The notes under the pieces are model-generated. The model did not search any database. It was not told the origin of the DNA and saw only the letters and a list, made by a program, of their open reading frames with translations. The translations under genes and the position numbers were made by a program. From an uncultured Clostridia bacterium (GTDB lineage: Bacteria; Bacillota; Clostridia; Oscillospirales; Acutalibacteraceae), in assembly GCA_947585965.1 (NCBI GenBank), contig CANPXK010000001.1, positions 1 through 64,000 on the forward strand: a stretch of DNA of 64,000 nucleotides, in the 5' to 3' direction. Each line of letters starts with the position of its first letter. Positions within the stretch are counted from its first letter, which is position 1. Positions 1-8,184 of the stretch are shown here, piece by piece.

Positions 1-1
1 G

Positions 2-640
2 TTAAACAAATGGACAAATACACTACCAAGTATTGGCTTAAAGATGAAAACAGGTTTGACCGTTGATTTTAGAAACAAAGAAGCCTTACGTGATGTGTCG
101 GAAGACTGTGCTGTCCCGTTGTTTTATTCACAGCATATACAAGACGGAAAGGTTATATTTCCTATTGGTAAAGAACACGAGTATATTGTTACTAATCAAG
201 CGGGGCTGTTACAACCGAATGCAAATTACCTTTTTGTAAAAAGATTTACTGCGAAAGAAGAACATCGGAGGTTGCAGTGCGGTGTATATCTTGCAAGGAA
301 GTATCCTGATTATTCAAAAATCAGCACCCAAAACAAAATTAATTTTATTTGCGGATTAAAAGAACTATCCGAGTGCATCGTTTATGGATTATATGTGTTA
401 TTTAATTCAACCCTTTATGACTGTTATTATAGGATTCTAAACGGTTCCACTCAAGTCAATTCGACGGAGATAAATTCTATGCCTGTGCCGCCTTTGGAAA
501 TCATAGAGCAAATGGGAAAAGCATTGATAAAGTCTCGTGATATGACAGAATCGGGATGCGACCAAATTTTAAGGAGTTTCATTTATGAGCAAAATCGAGG
601 AAGCAAGAGAGATATTGAAAGAATTGCAAGTGCCGGCTAA
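2..640 (+). CDS. C-terminal part of adenine-specific DNA methyltransferase of a BsuBI/PstI-type R-M system (gene continues off the left edge)
   Basis: Reading frame stays open upstream of the listed ATG (LNKWTNTLPSIGLKMKTGLTVDFR...) and overlaps the downstream BsuBI/PstI-like endonuclease gene; C-terminal MTase target-recognition-like sequence. Confidence 0.7.
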   Translation, partial: LNKWTNTLPSIGLKMKTGLTVDFRNKEALRDVSEDCAVPLFYSQHIQDGKVIFPIGKEHEYIVTNQAGLLQPNANYLFVKRFTAKEEHRRLQCGVYLARKYPDYSKISTQNKINFICGLKELSECIVYGLYVLFNSTLYDCYYRILNGSTQVNSTEINSMPVPPLEIIEQMGKALIKSRDMTESGCDQILRSFIYEQNRGSKRDIERIASAG

Positions 641-1502
641 ACAGCAGGCAGATTTGTGCTGTTATGTCCTTTTGGCTATGGCGGATATAAAAGAAAATGA
701 CGAATGGTCGAACGCCGTAAATAGCTGGATTCGTATTCATGATGTCATTGCGTATACAAAGGAAAACTACGGTGTTGTCTATGCGGAAAATAGTCGAGAG
801 ACTTTCCGAAAACAAGCTATGCACCATTTTCGAAATGCTGCATTTATTGAGGACAACGGAAAAGCGACCAATAGTCCAAACTATCGCTATCGTCTGACAG
901 ATGAGATGCTCTCGCTTATTCGCTGCTTTGGAACAAAACATTGGAAATCAGAAAAACAAAAATTTCTGCAATCTCACGAAACACTGATTGATCTGTATGC
1001 GTCTAAGCGTACGATGAGAAAAATGCCTGTACGGATTAATGGAGAGAACTTTACTTTTTCACCCGGAAAGCATAATCAACTGCAAAAGGCTATTATCGAG
1101 GAATTTGCTCCTCGATTTGCACCTAATACCGAGTGCCTTTATGTAGGGGATACCACGGAAAAAGATTTGGTTAAGAATGCAGAAAGGCTGAAAGAACTGG
1201 GATTTGCAATTACACTTCATGATAAAATGCCGGATGTAGTCCTCTACTCTAAAGAAAAGAATTGGCTGTATTTTATTGAGTCTGTTACTTCCGTCGGGCC
1301 TATGGAGCCTAAGAGAATCAAAGAGATTGAAGAAATGACAGAAGGCGTTAAAGCGGGGAAAATTTATGTAACTGCGTTTCTTGACTTTAAAACTTTTAAG
1401 AAGTTTTCCGAAACGCTTGCTTGGGAAACAGAGGTTTGGATTGCGGATATGCCGGATCATATGATTCACTTAAATGGAGACAGGTTTTTAGGACCGAAAT
1501 AG
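585..1502 (+). CDS. BsuBI/PstI-family type II restriction endonuclease
   Basis: 305 aa; resembles the BsuBI_PstI_RE family (ETFRKQAMHHFRNAAFIEDN..., WLYFIESVTSVGPMEPKRIKEIEEM). Confidence 0.85.
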   Translation: MSKIEEAREILKELQVPAKQQADLCCYVLLAMADIKENDEWSNAVNSWIRIHDVIAYTKENYGVVYAENSRETFRKQAMHHFRNAAFIEDNGKATNSPNYRYRLTDEMLSLIRCFGTKHWKSEKQKFLQSHETLIDLYASKRTMRKMPVRINGENFTFSPGKHNQLQKAIIEEFAPRFAPNTECLYVGDTTEKDLVKNAERLKELGFAITLHDKMPDVVLYSKEKNWLYFIESVTSVGPMEPKRIKEIEEMTEGVKAGKIYVTAFLDFKTFKKFSETLAWETEVWIADMPDHMIHLNGDRFLGPK

Positions 1503-1665
1503 TATTCATACGAAAGAGAGCAATATTAATTAAATTTCACTCATTACGATTTGGGAAATAACGTAAAAAATAGATTCAGTTACCGGACATTGTATATAAT
1601 TACTTGAATTTTATAAGGAATTATGCTACAATATATAAAAAATTATCAAAAACGGAGGTTTATCT

Positions 1666-3219
1666 ATGCCGAAATGGTTAAAAAATGCGGTTTTTTATGA
1701 AATATACCCACAAACATATTGTGACAGTAACGGTGATGGGATAGGAGATCTGAGGGGAATAGAGTCAAAGCTTGATTATGTTAAAAGCCTTGGATGTAAT
1801 GCTATATGGCTTAACCCGATTTATGATTCCCCATTCATGGACGCAGGATATGATGTAAGGAATTACTATCTTGTTGCGGAAAGATACGGAACAAATGAGG
1901 ATGCAAAGCATCTTTTTGAATCTGCACATCAAAAGGGAATTAAAATACTCCTTGACCTTGTACCCGGTCATACATCCGATCAGAATGAGTGGTTCATAAA
2001 AAGCAAGACACCACAGGATAATGAATACAGCGGCAGATATATTTGGACAGACAGTGTATGGGAGGCTCCTCCGCAGTATAAATTTGTATGCGGAGTTACG
2101 GACAGGGACGGAAATTATCTTGTAAATTTCTTCAGTTCACAGCCTGCACTTAATTACGGCTTCAATAATATTACCCACCCCTCATGGCAAAAAACTCCAT
2201 CGGATCCAGATTGTGTTGCTACCGTTGAGGCTATGAAGGATGTGATGCGTTTCTGGCTTGATATGGGTTGTGACGGTTTCCGTGTAGATATGGCAGATTC
2301 ACTTGTCAAAAATGAAGACGGGGAAAAGCCTGAAACTTGCAGGATATGGCGTAATATCAGAAATATGCTTGACAAGGAATATCCCGAAGCGGCAATCATT
2401 TCGGAATGGTGTAACCCCAAAGTTGCAGTCGGAGCCGGTTTCCACAGCGATTTTTACCTTGATCATGACAATAACGGTTACAGACATCTTTTCAGGGAAA
2501 GGGATCCGCAGACAGGGGAGTGTACCGCCGTATTTTCCAAAAACGGAAAGGGGGATATAACCAAATTCCTTGAGGAATATCTTGACGATCTTAGGGAAAC
2601 AAAAGGGAAGGGTTATATAAGCTTCATAACCTGCAACCATGATACTCCGAGAATGACAAAGATGTTTACCCCTCTTGAAGCAAAGATCGCATATTCATTT
2701 GTATTTTTAATGCCGGGTGTTCCGTTTCTTTATTACGGTGATGAAATCGGAATGAAGTATATTGAGGGACTTGTAAGCAAGGAGGGAGGCTTCAGCCGCA
2801 CGGGCACACGAACTCCTATGCAGTGGAACAGCGGTATTAACCGTGGCTTCTCAACGGCACCTCCCGAAAATCTTTATCTTCCCGTTGATTTGAGTGATGA
2901 TGCACCGACGGTTGAGGCACAGGAAAATGATCCCAACTCTCTCCTTAACACCATAAGAAAGGTTATAGCTGTCCGTCATGAATATGAGGATTTGCAGGCG
3001 GACGGTGATTTTGAAGCAGTATATGCCGAAAAGGGAAAATATCCGTTTATATTCAGGAGGGGAAGTATGATAATTGCGGTTAATCCCACAGGAAGTAAGC
3101 AAAGTGTACCGTTTACATATAACTGCGATATTCCGGTGTTTTCAATAGGAAAGACCTGTGTTGAGAATAATGAGCTGATAATGCTTCCTCAATCAATGGG
3201 CGTTATGAGGATTAAATAA
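1666..3219 (+). CDS. GH13 alpha-amylase family glycosidase, probably intracellular
   Basis: FYEIYPQTYCDSNGDGIGDLRGI, DGFRVDMADSL, ISEWCNP, FITCNHDTPRM motifs; no signal peptide. Confidence 0.9.
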   Translation: MPKWLKNAVFYEIYPQTYCDSNGDGIGDLRGIESKLDYVKSLGCNAIWLNPIYDSPFMDAGYDVRNYYLVAERYGTNEDAKHLFESAHQKGIKILLDLVPGHTSDQNEWFIKSKTPQDNEYSGRYIWTDSVWEAPPQYKFVCGVTDRDGNYLVNFFSSQPALNYGFNNITHPSWQKTPSDPDCVATVEAMKDVMRFWLDMGCDGFRVDMADSLVKNEDGEKPETCRIWRNIRNMLDKEYPEAAIISEWCNPKVAVGAGFHSDFYLDHDNNGYRHLFRERDPQTGECTAVFSKNGKGDITKFLEEYLDDLRETKGKGYISFITCNHDTPRMTKMFTPLEAKIAYSFVFLMPGVPFLYYGDEIGMKYIEGLVSKEGGFSRTGTRTPMQWNSGINRGFSTAPPENLYLPVDLSDDAPTVEAQENDPNSLLNTIRKVIAVRHEYEDLQADGDFEAVYAEKGKYPFIFRRGSMIIAVNPTGSKQSVPFTYNCDIPVFSIGKTCVENNELIMLPQSMGVMRIK

Positions 3220-3258
3220 TATAGCCATAACTTTCAGATAAGTCGGGAGGAAAATAAA

Positions 3259-4044
3259 ATCGGAAAGTATATAACCATTTTCTTATTCACTATACTTGTT
3301 ATGATAAATGTTTCGGGTACTGTTTTTGCTGCCGGAGGGATAGATATATCAGCGGATGAAAATATTAAACCCGGAAAGGCTTTTAATACATATCTTACCG
3401 TTACATCGGATGAGTCGGTAGGCGCAGTCATTATTTATCTTGAATATGATGATAAATCATTGAATCTGTCATCGGCCGCACCCGAGGAAAAATCCGGCAG
3501 CGATTATTTCAGATATAGTGACAGTGACGGTCAGGTAAAACTCCTTTTTATGACAAATGAAACAAAAAAGAATCAAACCTTTAAGCTGCGATTCAAACCC
3601 TTCAACAGTGACACAGTCGAATATGACTTTTATGCATATGCGGTTGAAGCATATACCATAGACGAAAGTGAAATTGAGAGTATGTCTCCCGCTTCTTTCA
3701 GAATAGGAGTAACTCAGACTCCGGACAGTACCGAAAGTGCGGCGGATACAGGTGATTTGCCGGAATCCGCCGCATCGGATCATTCAACGGAAAATTCCCG
3801 AAAACTCCCTGTCAAGGCAGAAACGAGCAAACCTCATAAACAGGGAACCGAAGAAAAACACTCTGATTCTGTGGAGCAGACTGATTCCGGACAGCAGACA
3901 AGTGAAAATGAATATTATGTACATACACAACACGACTCTTCGGATGCCGGCTCGCCTGATTACAAGGCTATGATCGGTGCCGCGGCGGCTGTTGCAGTCG
4001 GTATTCTTGTTTGCTTAAAACAATACAGAAAATTAAAAAAATGA
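3259..4044 (+). CDS. Cohesin-like domain membrane-anchored surface protein
   Basis: Signal peptide, cohesin-like beta domain (VGAVIIYLEYDDKSLNL...), Ser/Glu-rich linker, C-terminal TM and basic tail. The complete signal peptide requires reading upstream of ATG 3301 to an ATC codon 8 nt after GGGAGG. Confidence 0.6.
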   Translation: MGKYITIFLFTILVMINVSGTVFAAGGIDISADENIKPGKAFNTYLTVTSDESVGAVIIYLEYDDKSLNLSSAAPEEKSGSDYFRYSDSDGQVKLLFMTNETKKNQTFKLRFKPFNSDTVEYDFYAYAVEAYTIDESEIESMSPASFRIGVTQTPDSTESAADTGDLPESAASDHSTENSRKLPVKAETSKPHKQGTEEKHSDSVEQTDSGQQTSENEYYVHTQHDSSDAGSPDYKAMIGAAAAVAVGILVCLKQYRKLKK

Positions 4045-4095
4045 AACATTATTCTGCTTATGTTGAAAAATCAAAAGTGAGGAGAGTAATATAAT

Positions 4096-4788
4096 ATGGC
4101 TAAGCAACCACTCCACAACGGTCACAGAGCAAGAATGAGGGAGAGGTATTATTCTTCCGGATTTTCCGAATTCAATCATCATGAAATACTGGAGCTTTTG
4201 TTATTTTTCGGTATACCGAGAAGAGATACCAACGAAACGGCACATCAGCTTATAAATCGTTTCGGATCATTTTCCGGTGTACTTGATGCACCGGTTGATG
4301 CACTTATTGAATGCGGATTATCAAAAAATGCAGCAATATGGTTAAAATCGGTGTTCAGTCTTACAAACAAATATATCTATGATAAGAATAGCAATGATAA
4401 ATCTCTGGATTGCGTGGAAGATCTTGAAAACAGATTGATGGATCTGCTTTCAAACGAAACTGAAGAAAAAGTAGTTCTTGCTATGTATAATGCAAAGGGG
4501 ATGGAGCTCTTTCTGGGAATAATAAGTGAGGAAAAGGATAATTGGACAGACAAGCTGTATTCAAAGCTATCCGAATTATCCGTCAGGTATCATGCAACTA
4601 CAATGATACTTGCACACAATAAACCCAACGGAATTGCCGCACCTACCGAGAATGATATTGATAATACAATGAAAATATTCAATTCTCTCGCTAAGCTTGG
4701 CGCAAGGCTGAATAATCACTATATAGTTGCCGGCAACGAGTTATACTCGATGGTCGACGATAAAAATTTAAGAGTAATTTTTTCATAG
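4096..4788 (+). CDS. RadC-like JAB domain protein, degenerate metal-binding motif
   Basis: RadC fold; HNKPNG...PTENDID in place of HNHPSG...PSxxDI. Confidence 0.8.
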   Translation: MAKQPLHNGHRARMRERYYSSGFSEFNHHEILELLLFFGIPRRDTNETAHQLINRFGSFSGVLDAPVDALIECGLSKNAAIWLKSVFSLTNKYIYDKNSNDKSLDCVEDLENRLMDLLSNETEEKVVLAMYNAKGMELFLGIISEEKDNWTDKLYSKLSELSVRYHATTMILAHNKPNGIAAPTENDIDNTMKIFNSLAKLGARLNNHYIVAGNELYSMVDDKNLRVIFS

Positions 4789-4801
4789 CAGGTGTTTTTT
4801 T

Positions 4802-5494
4802 ATGGAAGATAAAGCAGCATACAAAATGAGAATAACAGAATTCAAAGAACGTGTTGTTGAGCGTGGTTTCGGTAGTTTGAGTGAGGAGGAGTTTCTCGAA
4901 TTGGTGTTGTCCTATACTTCTCCAAACAAGAATCATACCGATTTGTCCATCAGACTTTTAAACCATTTCGGCTCACTTCATGCAATCATGGATGCACCGA
5001 AATATATGCTTATTGATATAGGTTTGTCACAAAATACAGCCATGCTTATAAAAATGATACCAAAAGTAAGCTGTGTATATTTGATGGACAAATATTTCAA
5101 TCCGGATAATAAAGAACACAAATATAAAATTGAGGAAAAAATATATTCAAGCTTTACGGGTTGTGAGGGCGAACAGGTTCTTATGATATTGTTTGACAGC
5201 AAGGGACATGAGATTTATTTTAAGGTTATAAGCAAGGGCTCCGTCAGTGCTTCCGAAATATATGTCAGAAAAATAATAGATACCTGTATAAGATATAATG
5301 CATCGAAGGTATATCTGGCACATAATCATCCGAGCGGTATTTCTTTTCCGTCCCAAAAAGATATAGATGCAACTATCAAGGTCAGGGATGCTCTGAGGGC
5401 GGTCAATATTGAACTTGCCGATCACTTTATCGTGGGAAGTACAGAAGCATTTTCTATGGCAAACAACAAGAATTTCAGGTACTTATTCAAATGA
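4802..5494 (+). CDS. radC: RadC family JAB-domain protein
   Basis: LAHNHPSGISFPSQKDIDAT JAMM motif intact. Confidence 0.85.
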   Translation: MEDKAAYKMRITEFKERVVERGFGSLSEEEFLELVLSYTSPNKNHTDLSIRLLNHFGSLHAIMDAPKYMLIDIGLSQNTAMLIKMIPKVSCVYLMDKYFNPDNKEHKYKIEEKIYSSFTGCEGEQVLMILFDSKGHEIYFKVISKGSVSASEIYVRKIIDTCIRYNASKVYLAHNHPSGISFPSQKDIDATIKVRDALRAVNIELADHFIVGSTEAFSMANNKNFRYLFK

Positions 5495-5773
5495 CTGCAT
5501 TATTTCAGGAATTGCGGTGAGATAACCGAATTCAGTGAAAACATTTTAGGAAAAACAAAAAGGCGTTAAAATGAAGTAAGGCTAAATCAAAAACTTCCGG
5601 CACGGGATCAGAATACTATAGGATGCAACACCTTTGCTGATTGACTTTTTCGGGGCGGATAACCACCTCCACAGATGGCTGTCCGTCTCTTATTCCGTAT
5701 AGCTGCAAAATTGTTGAATACGTTATGATAATATCCGGTGCAGGATTATCGGAAATTTTAAACTAAAGATAGG

Positions 5774-6313
5774 GTGGGAATAGTGCGTCTGTTTATAGCT
5801 GTTAAATTCAACAGTGAAATTGAAAATACACTGATTGCAACACAAAATAAACTGTATTCCCGTAAGGTTACGGGAAACTATACAAATTGTCATAATCTTC
5901 ATTTGACATTGGCTTTTATCGGAGAATATGATTGTCCGAATAAAGTTACGGAAGCAATGAAAAAGGTTGATTTTAAGCCGTTCTCACTTTGCCTCAGCGG
6001 AAAAGTCGGTTCATTCGGGGATATTTGGTGGGTAGGACTCGAAAAGAATCCGGAACTTTTTTCTTTGGTTTCACGGCTTCGCAAAGTTCTGTCAGACTAT
6101 GACATACCATTTGATAAAAAACCGTTTAAACCGCATATCACAATCATTCGAAAAGCAAAACCTCCTTTCGGCGAGAAGTTTGACATAAAGACATTGAAAC
6201 TTGAAAGAGTGTCTATGACAGTAAGCAGAATTTCTCTGATGCACTCACACAGAGAAAACGGAAGGCTTATCTACACTGAACTTGGATTTATTAAGGGCTT
6301 CAGGTGCAGATAA
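5774..6313 (+). CDS. thpR: RNA 2',3'-cyclic phosphodiesterase (LigT/ThpR, 2H family)
   Basis: LHLTLAFIGE and PHITIIRK HxT/S motifs. Confidence 0.85.
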   Translation: MGIVRLFIAVKFNSEIENTLIATQNKLYSRKVTGNYTNCHNLHLTLAFIGEYDCPNKVTEAMKKVDFKPFSLCLSGKVGSFGDIWWVGLEKNPELFSLVSRLRKVLSDYDIPFDKKPFKPHITIIRKAKPPFGEKFDIKTLKLERVSMTVSRISLMHSHRENGRLIYTELGFIKGFRCR

Positions 6314-6372
6314 AAAGATAAAAGAATAAGGTATATAATATTGAGCATCCGCAGATTCAGAGAGGGGATAAT

Positions 6373-6398
6373 CAAATATACGTAATGTCGCAAAATCA
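6373..6398 (+). repeat. attL-like direct repeat (CAAATATACGTAATGTCGCAAAATCA)
   Basis: Identical to 13192-13217. Confidence 0.85.
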
Positions 6399-6433
6399 GC
6401 AATTTGAATGGTAATATCAAAAATGCATAAAAA

Positions 6434-6652
6434 TCATTCCATAAAATTTAAAAAATCTCGTATAATTGCAAATGTTTCAAGACAAGTTTCAAGACGTATC
6501 TGTGCAACAAGCATATTATAATAGTCTTCAACATTAAATTTACTGTAAAAATGACTACGTTTAATATTTAAAATCTGATTTTGATATTTATCTATAGTAC
6601 ACATCATATATTCTAAAATTATATCTATGTAAATTTTATCCTGATCATTCAA
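6434..6652 (-). CDS. Small hypothetical phage protein, coupled to rep stop via TTG start
   Basis: ATTGAATGA overlap: TTG start overlaps the rep TGA; ORF track starts it inside rep. Confidence 0.45.
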   Translation of the reverse strand: MNDQDKIYIDIILEYMMCTIDKYQNQILNIKRSHFYSKFNVEDYYNMLVAQIRLETCLETFAIIRDFLNFME

Positions 6653-7688
6653 TATTATCACCGCCAATATCAGATAAAACAGCTTCATCCGGATCAGAAA
6701 GAAGCTCCCTATATTTTAATGCAAGCATATACTTTTTACCATCAACCTGCTTCATTAAATCCGAAATACCAAACTTCTGTATATATGTATAAACAGCTGC
6801 TCCGGCTTGCTTTGTAACATAATTGACAAGTTTATATTCATTATAATCATCAGACGGAGCAACATATAAAGAAATTTTTTCGCCGTCGATGACAGAATTA
6901 CAAAACCGGTCCCAATGAGGAGCTACTGCCCAACGCCATTTATTAGTGTCAGAATCAGAGGGGACAACAAAACGGATATAATTATTAAGAACAAGAAAAT
7001 ATAATTCAATCATTGGTTTACCCTCATTAAGAAGCTGAATAAAACGATCAGCATTATTATGACGCATCTTAATTTCACAACGAACCCAATAATCGCAATC
7101 CGGAACTATATCCTTTGACCTTCTTTCGGCTAACTTGTCATAAATAGTTATCCATATATTAGAACCTTGCCTACCGCAATTTAAGGTCTTAAATGTTTTC
7201 TTTTCGTTGTTAAAATTAAAACTTTCAATTATACTTCCTTTGCGGAAACGGCTAACAACATTACCCTCGCGGACATCAGAAACGCAAGCATCAATATCAA
7301 TCAACCCCTCGAAATCATCATAGGCAATATCAATACGGCTCATTTTTGCTTGATCAAACTTAGATAAAGCAAAAATAACTTTGATCAAATTATCAAAGCC
7401 GATTTTACTATATTTTTCAAAATTACGGCAACCGTCACCGGTCATTCTGACATGAACACCCATATCATCACGATTACCGAACAATATAGTAATATTATTA
7501 AAATGAATTGAATAATTATAACCGTTTTGACCGTAACCATCAATAAATTCAATACCATCATAATCAAGACCGAGAATACATATAACATCAAAATAGTTAT
7601 GCTCAAACAAAGTAAATTCAAACCAATCAATACATATACCGTTATGATATTCTTTTTTAACATTTAAATGTGCTTTCATGAAAATCAA
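6645..7688 (-). CDS. Phage replication initiation protein, Rep_trans-like (rolling circle)
   Basis: RIDIAYDDFEG, YDKLAERRSK, YWVRCEIKMR pattern of replication initiation factor family (PF02486-like). Confidence 0.8.
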   Translation of the reverse strand: MIFMKAHLNVKKEYHNGICIDWFEFTLFEHNYFDVICILGLDYDGIEFIDGYGQNGYNYSIHFNNITILFGNRDDMGVHVRMTGDGCRNFEKYSKIGFDNLIKVIFALSKFDQAKMSRIDIAYDDFEGLIDIDACVSDVREGNVVSRFRKGSIIESFNFNNEKKTFKTLNCGRQGSNIWITIYDKLAERRSKDIVPDCDYWVRCEIKMRHNNADRFIQLLNEGKPMIELYFLVLNNYIRFVVPSDSDTNKWRWAVAPHWDRFCNSVIDGEKISLYVAPSDDYNEYKLVNYVTKQAGAAVYTYIQKFGISDLMKQVDGKKYMLALKYRELLSDPDEAVLSDIGGDNIE

Positions 7689-7724
7689 TCCAATCTTTTA
7701 AATAATTACAAACTTGTAGGTAGT

Positions 7725-7818
7725 ACCCCCCTATTAGTTTTCGGGGGGTTAAGCGGTTCGAAACCGCTTTTAATAAACCCTGCTGACGGCTCAAAAAACC
7801 GCCGTCAGCAGGTTTATT
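7725..7818. promoter_or_regulatory. Three consecutive hairpins in the rep upstream intergenic region
   Basis: ACCCCCC/GGGGGGT (7725-7731/7743-7749); AAGCGGTT/AACCGCTT (7751-7758/7762-7769); AATAAACC(C)TGCTGACGGC/GCCGTCAGCAGGTTTATT (7772-7790/7801-7818). Confidence 0.8.
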
Positions 7819-7916
7819 AAAAAAATCTTATTTTAATGCGTGGCTGCTACGTCAGCAGGTTTATTAAAAAATTCTTATTTTAATGCGTGGCTGCTTCATC
7901 AGCAGAGGTTTATTAA
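7804..7916. repeat. 47-bp tandem repeat, two full copies plus a partial third
   Basis: GTCAGCAGGTTTATTAAAAAA..TCTTATTTTAATGCGTGGCTGCT at 7804 and 7851; degenerate copy from 7898. Confidence 0.9.
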
Positions 7917-7923
7917 AAAATTA

Positions 7924-8175
7924 TTATTTAATAGCCTTAGCCCAACGCATAATAATCTGTACACCATAATAAATAACAATAGCAGCAGTCCAAGCTGAAA
8001 GAGAATCGAGAATAAAATCGAGGGGAATAAAATAATTAATATAGCCTATATACTCGCCGATCGGAGAATCATCAAGAAGCTTGAACGGAGAATCAGGAAG
8101 AACAACGCATATCAGACTGAGGACATAGTTAAGCTTATCCCCAATCCATGAGATAATATTATTAAAAATATCCAT
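7924..8175 (-). CDS. Small hydrophobic phage protein, pVI-like
   Basis: Two hydrophobic segments, located directly after the pIII-like gene; start at internal Met. Confidence 0.55.
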   Translation of the reverse strand: MDIFNNIISWIGDKLNYVLSLICVVLPDSPFKLLDDSPIGEYIGYINYFIPLDFILDSLSAWTAAIVIYYGVQIIMRWAKAIK

Positions 8176-8184
8176 AAACAACAC

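Noticed and set aside
7751-7769. tRNA T-arm (GGTTCGAAACC)
   Set aside because: No acceptor or anticodon arms around it; it is one of the three hairpins in the phage intergenic region. I found no tRNA or rRNA genes in the window.
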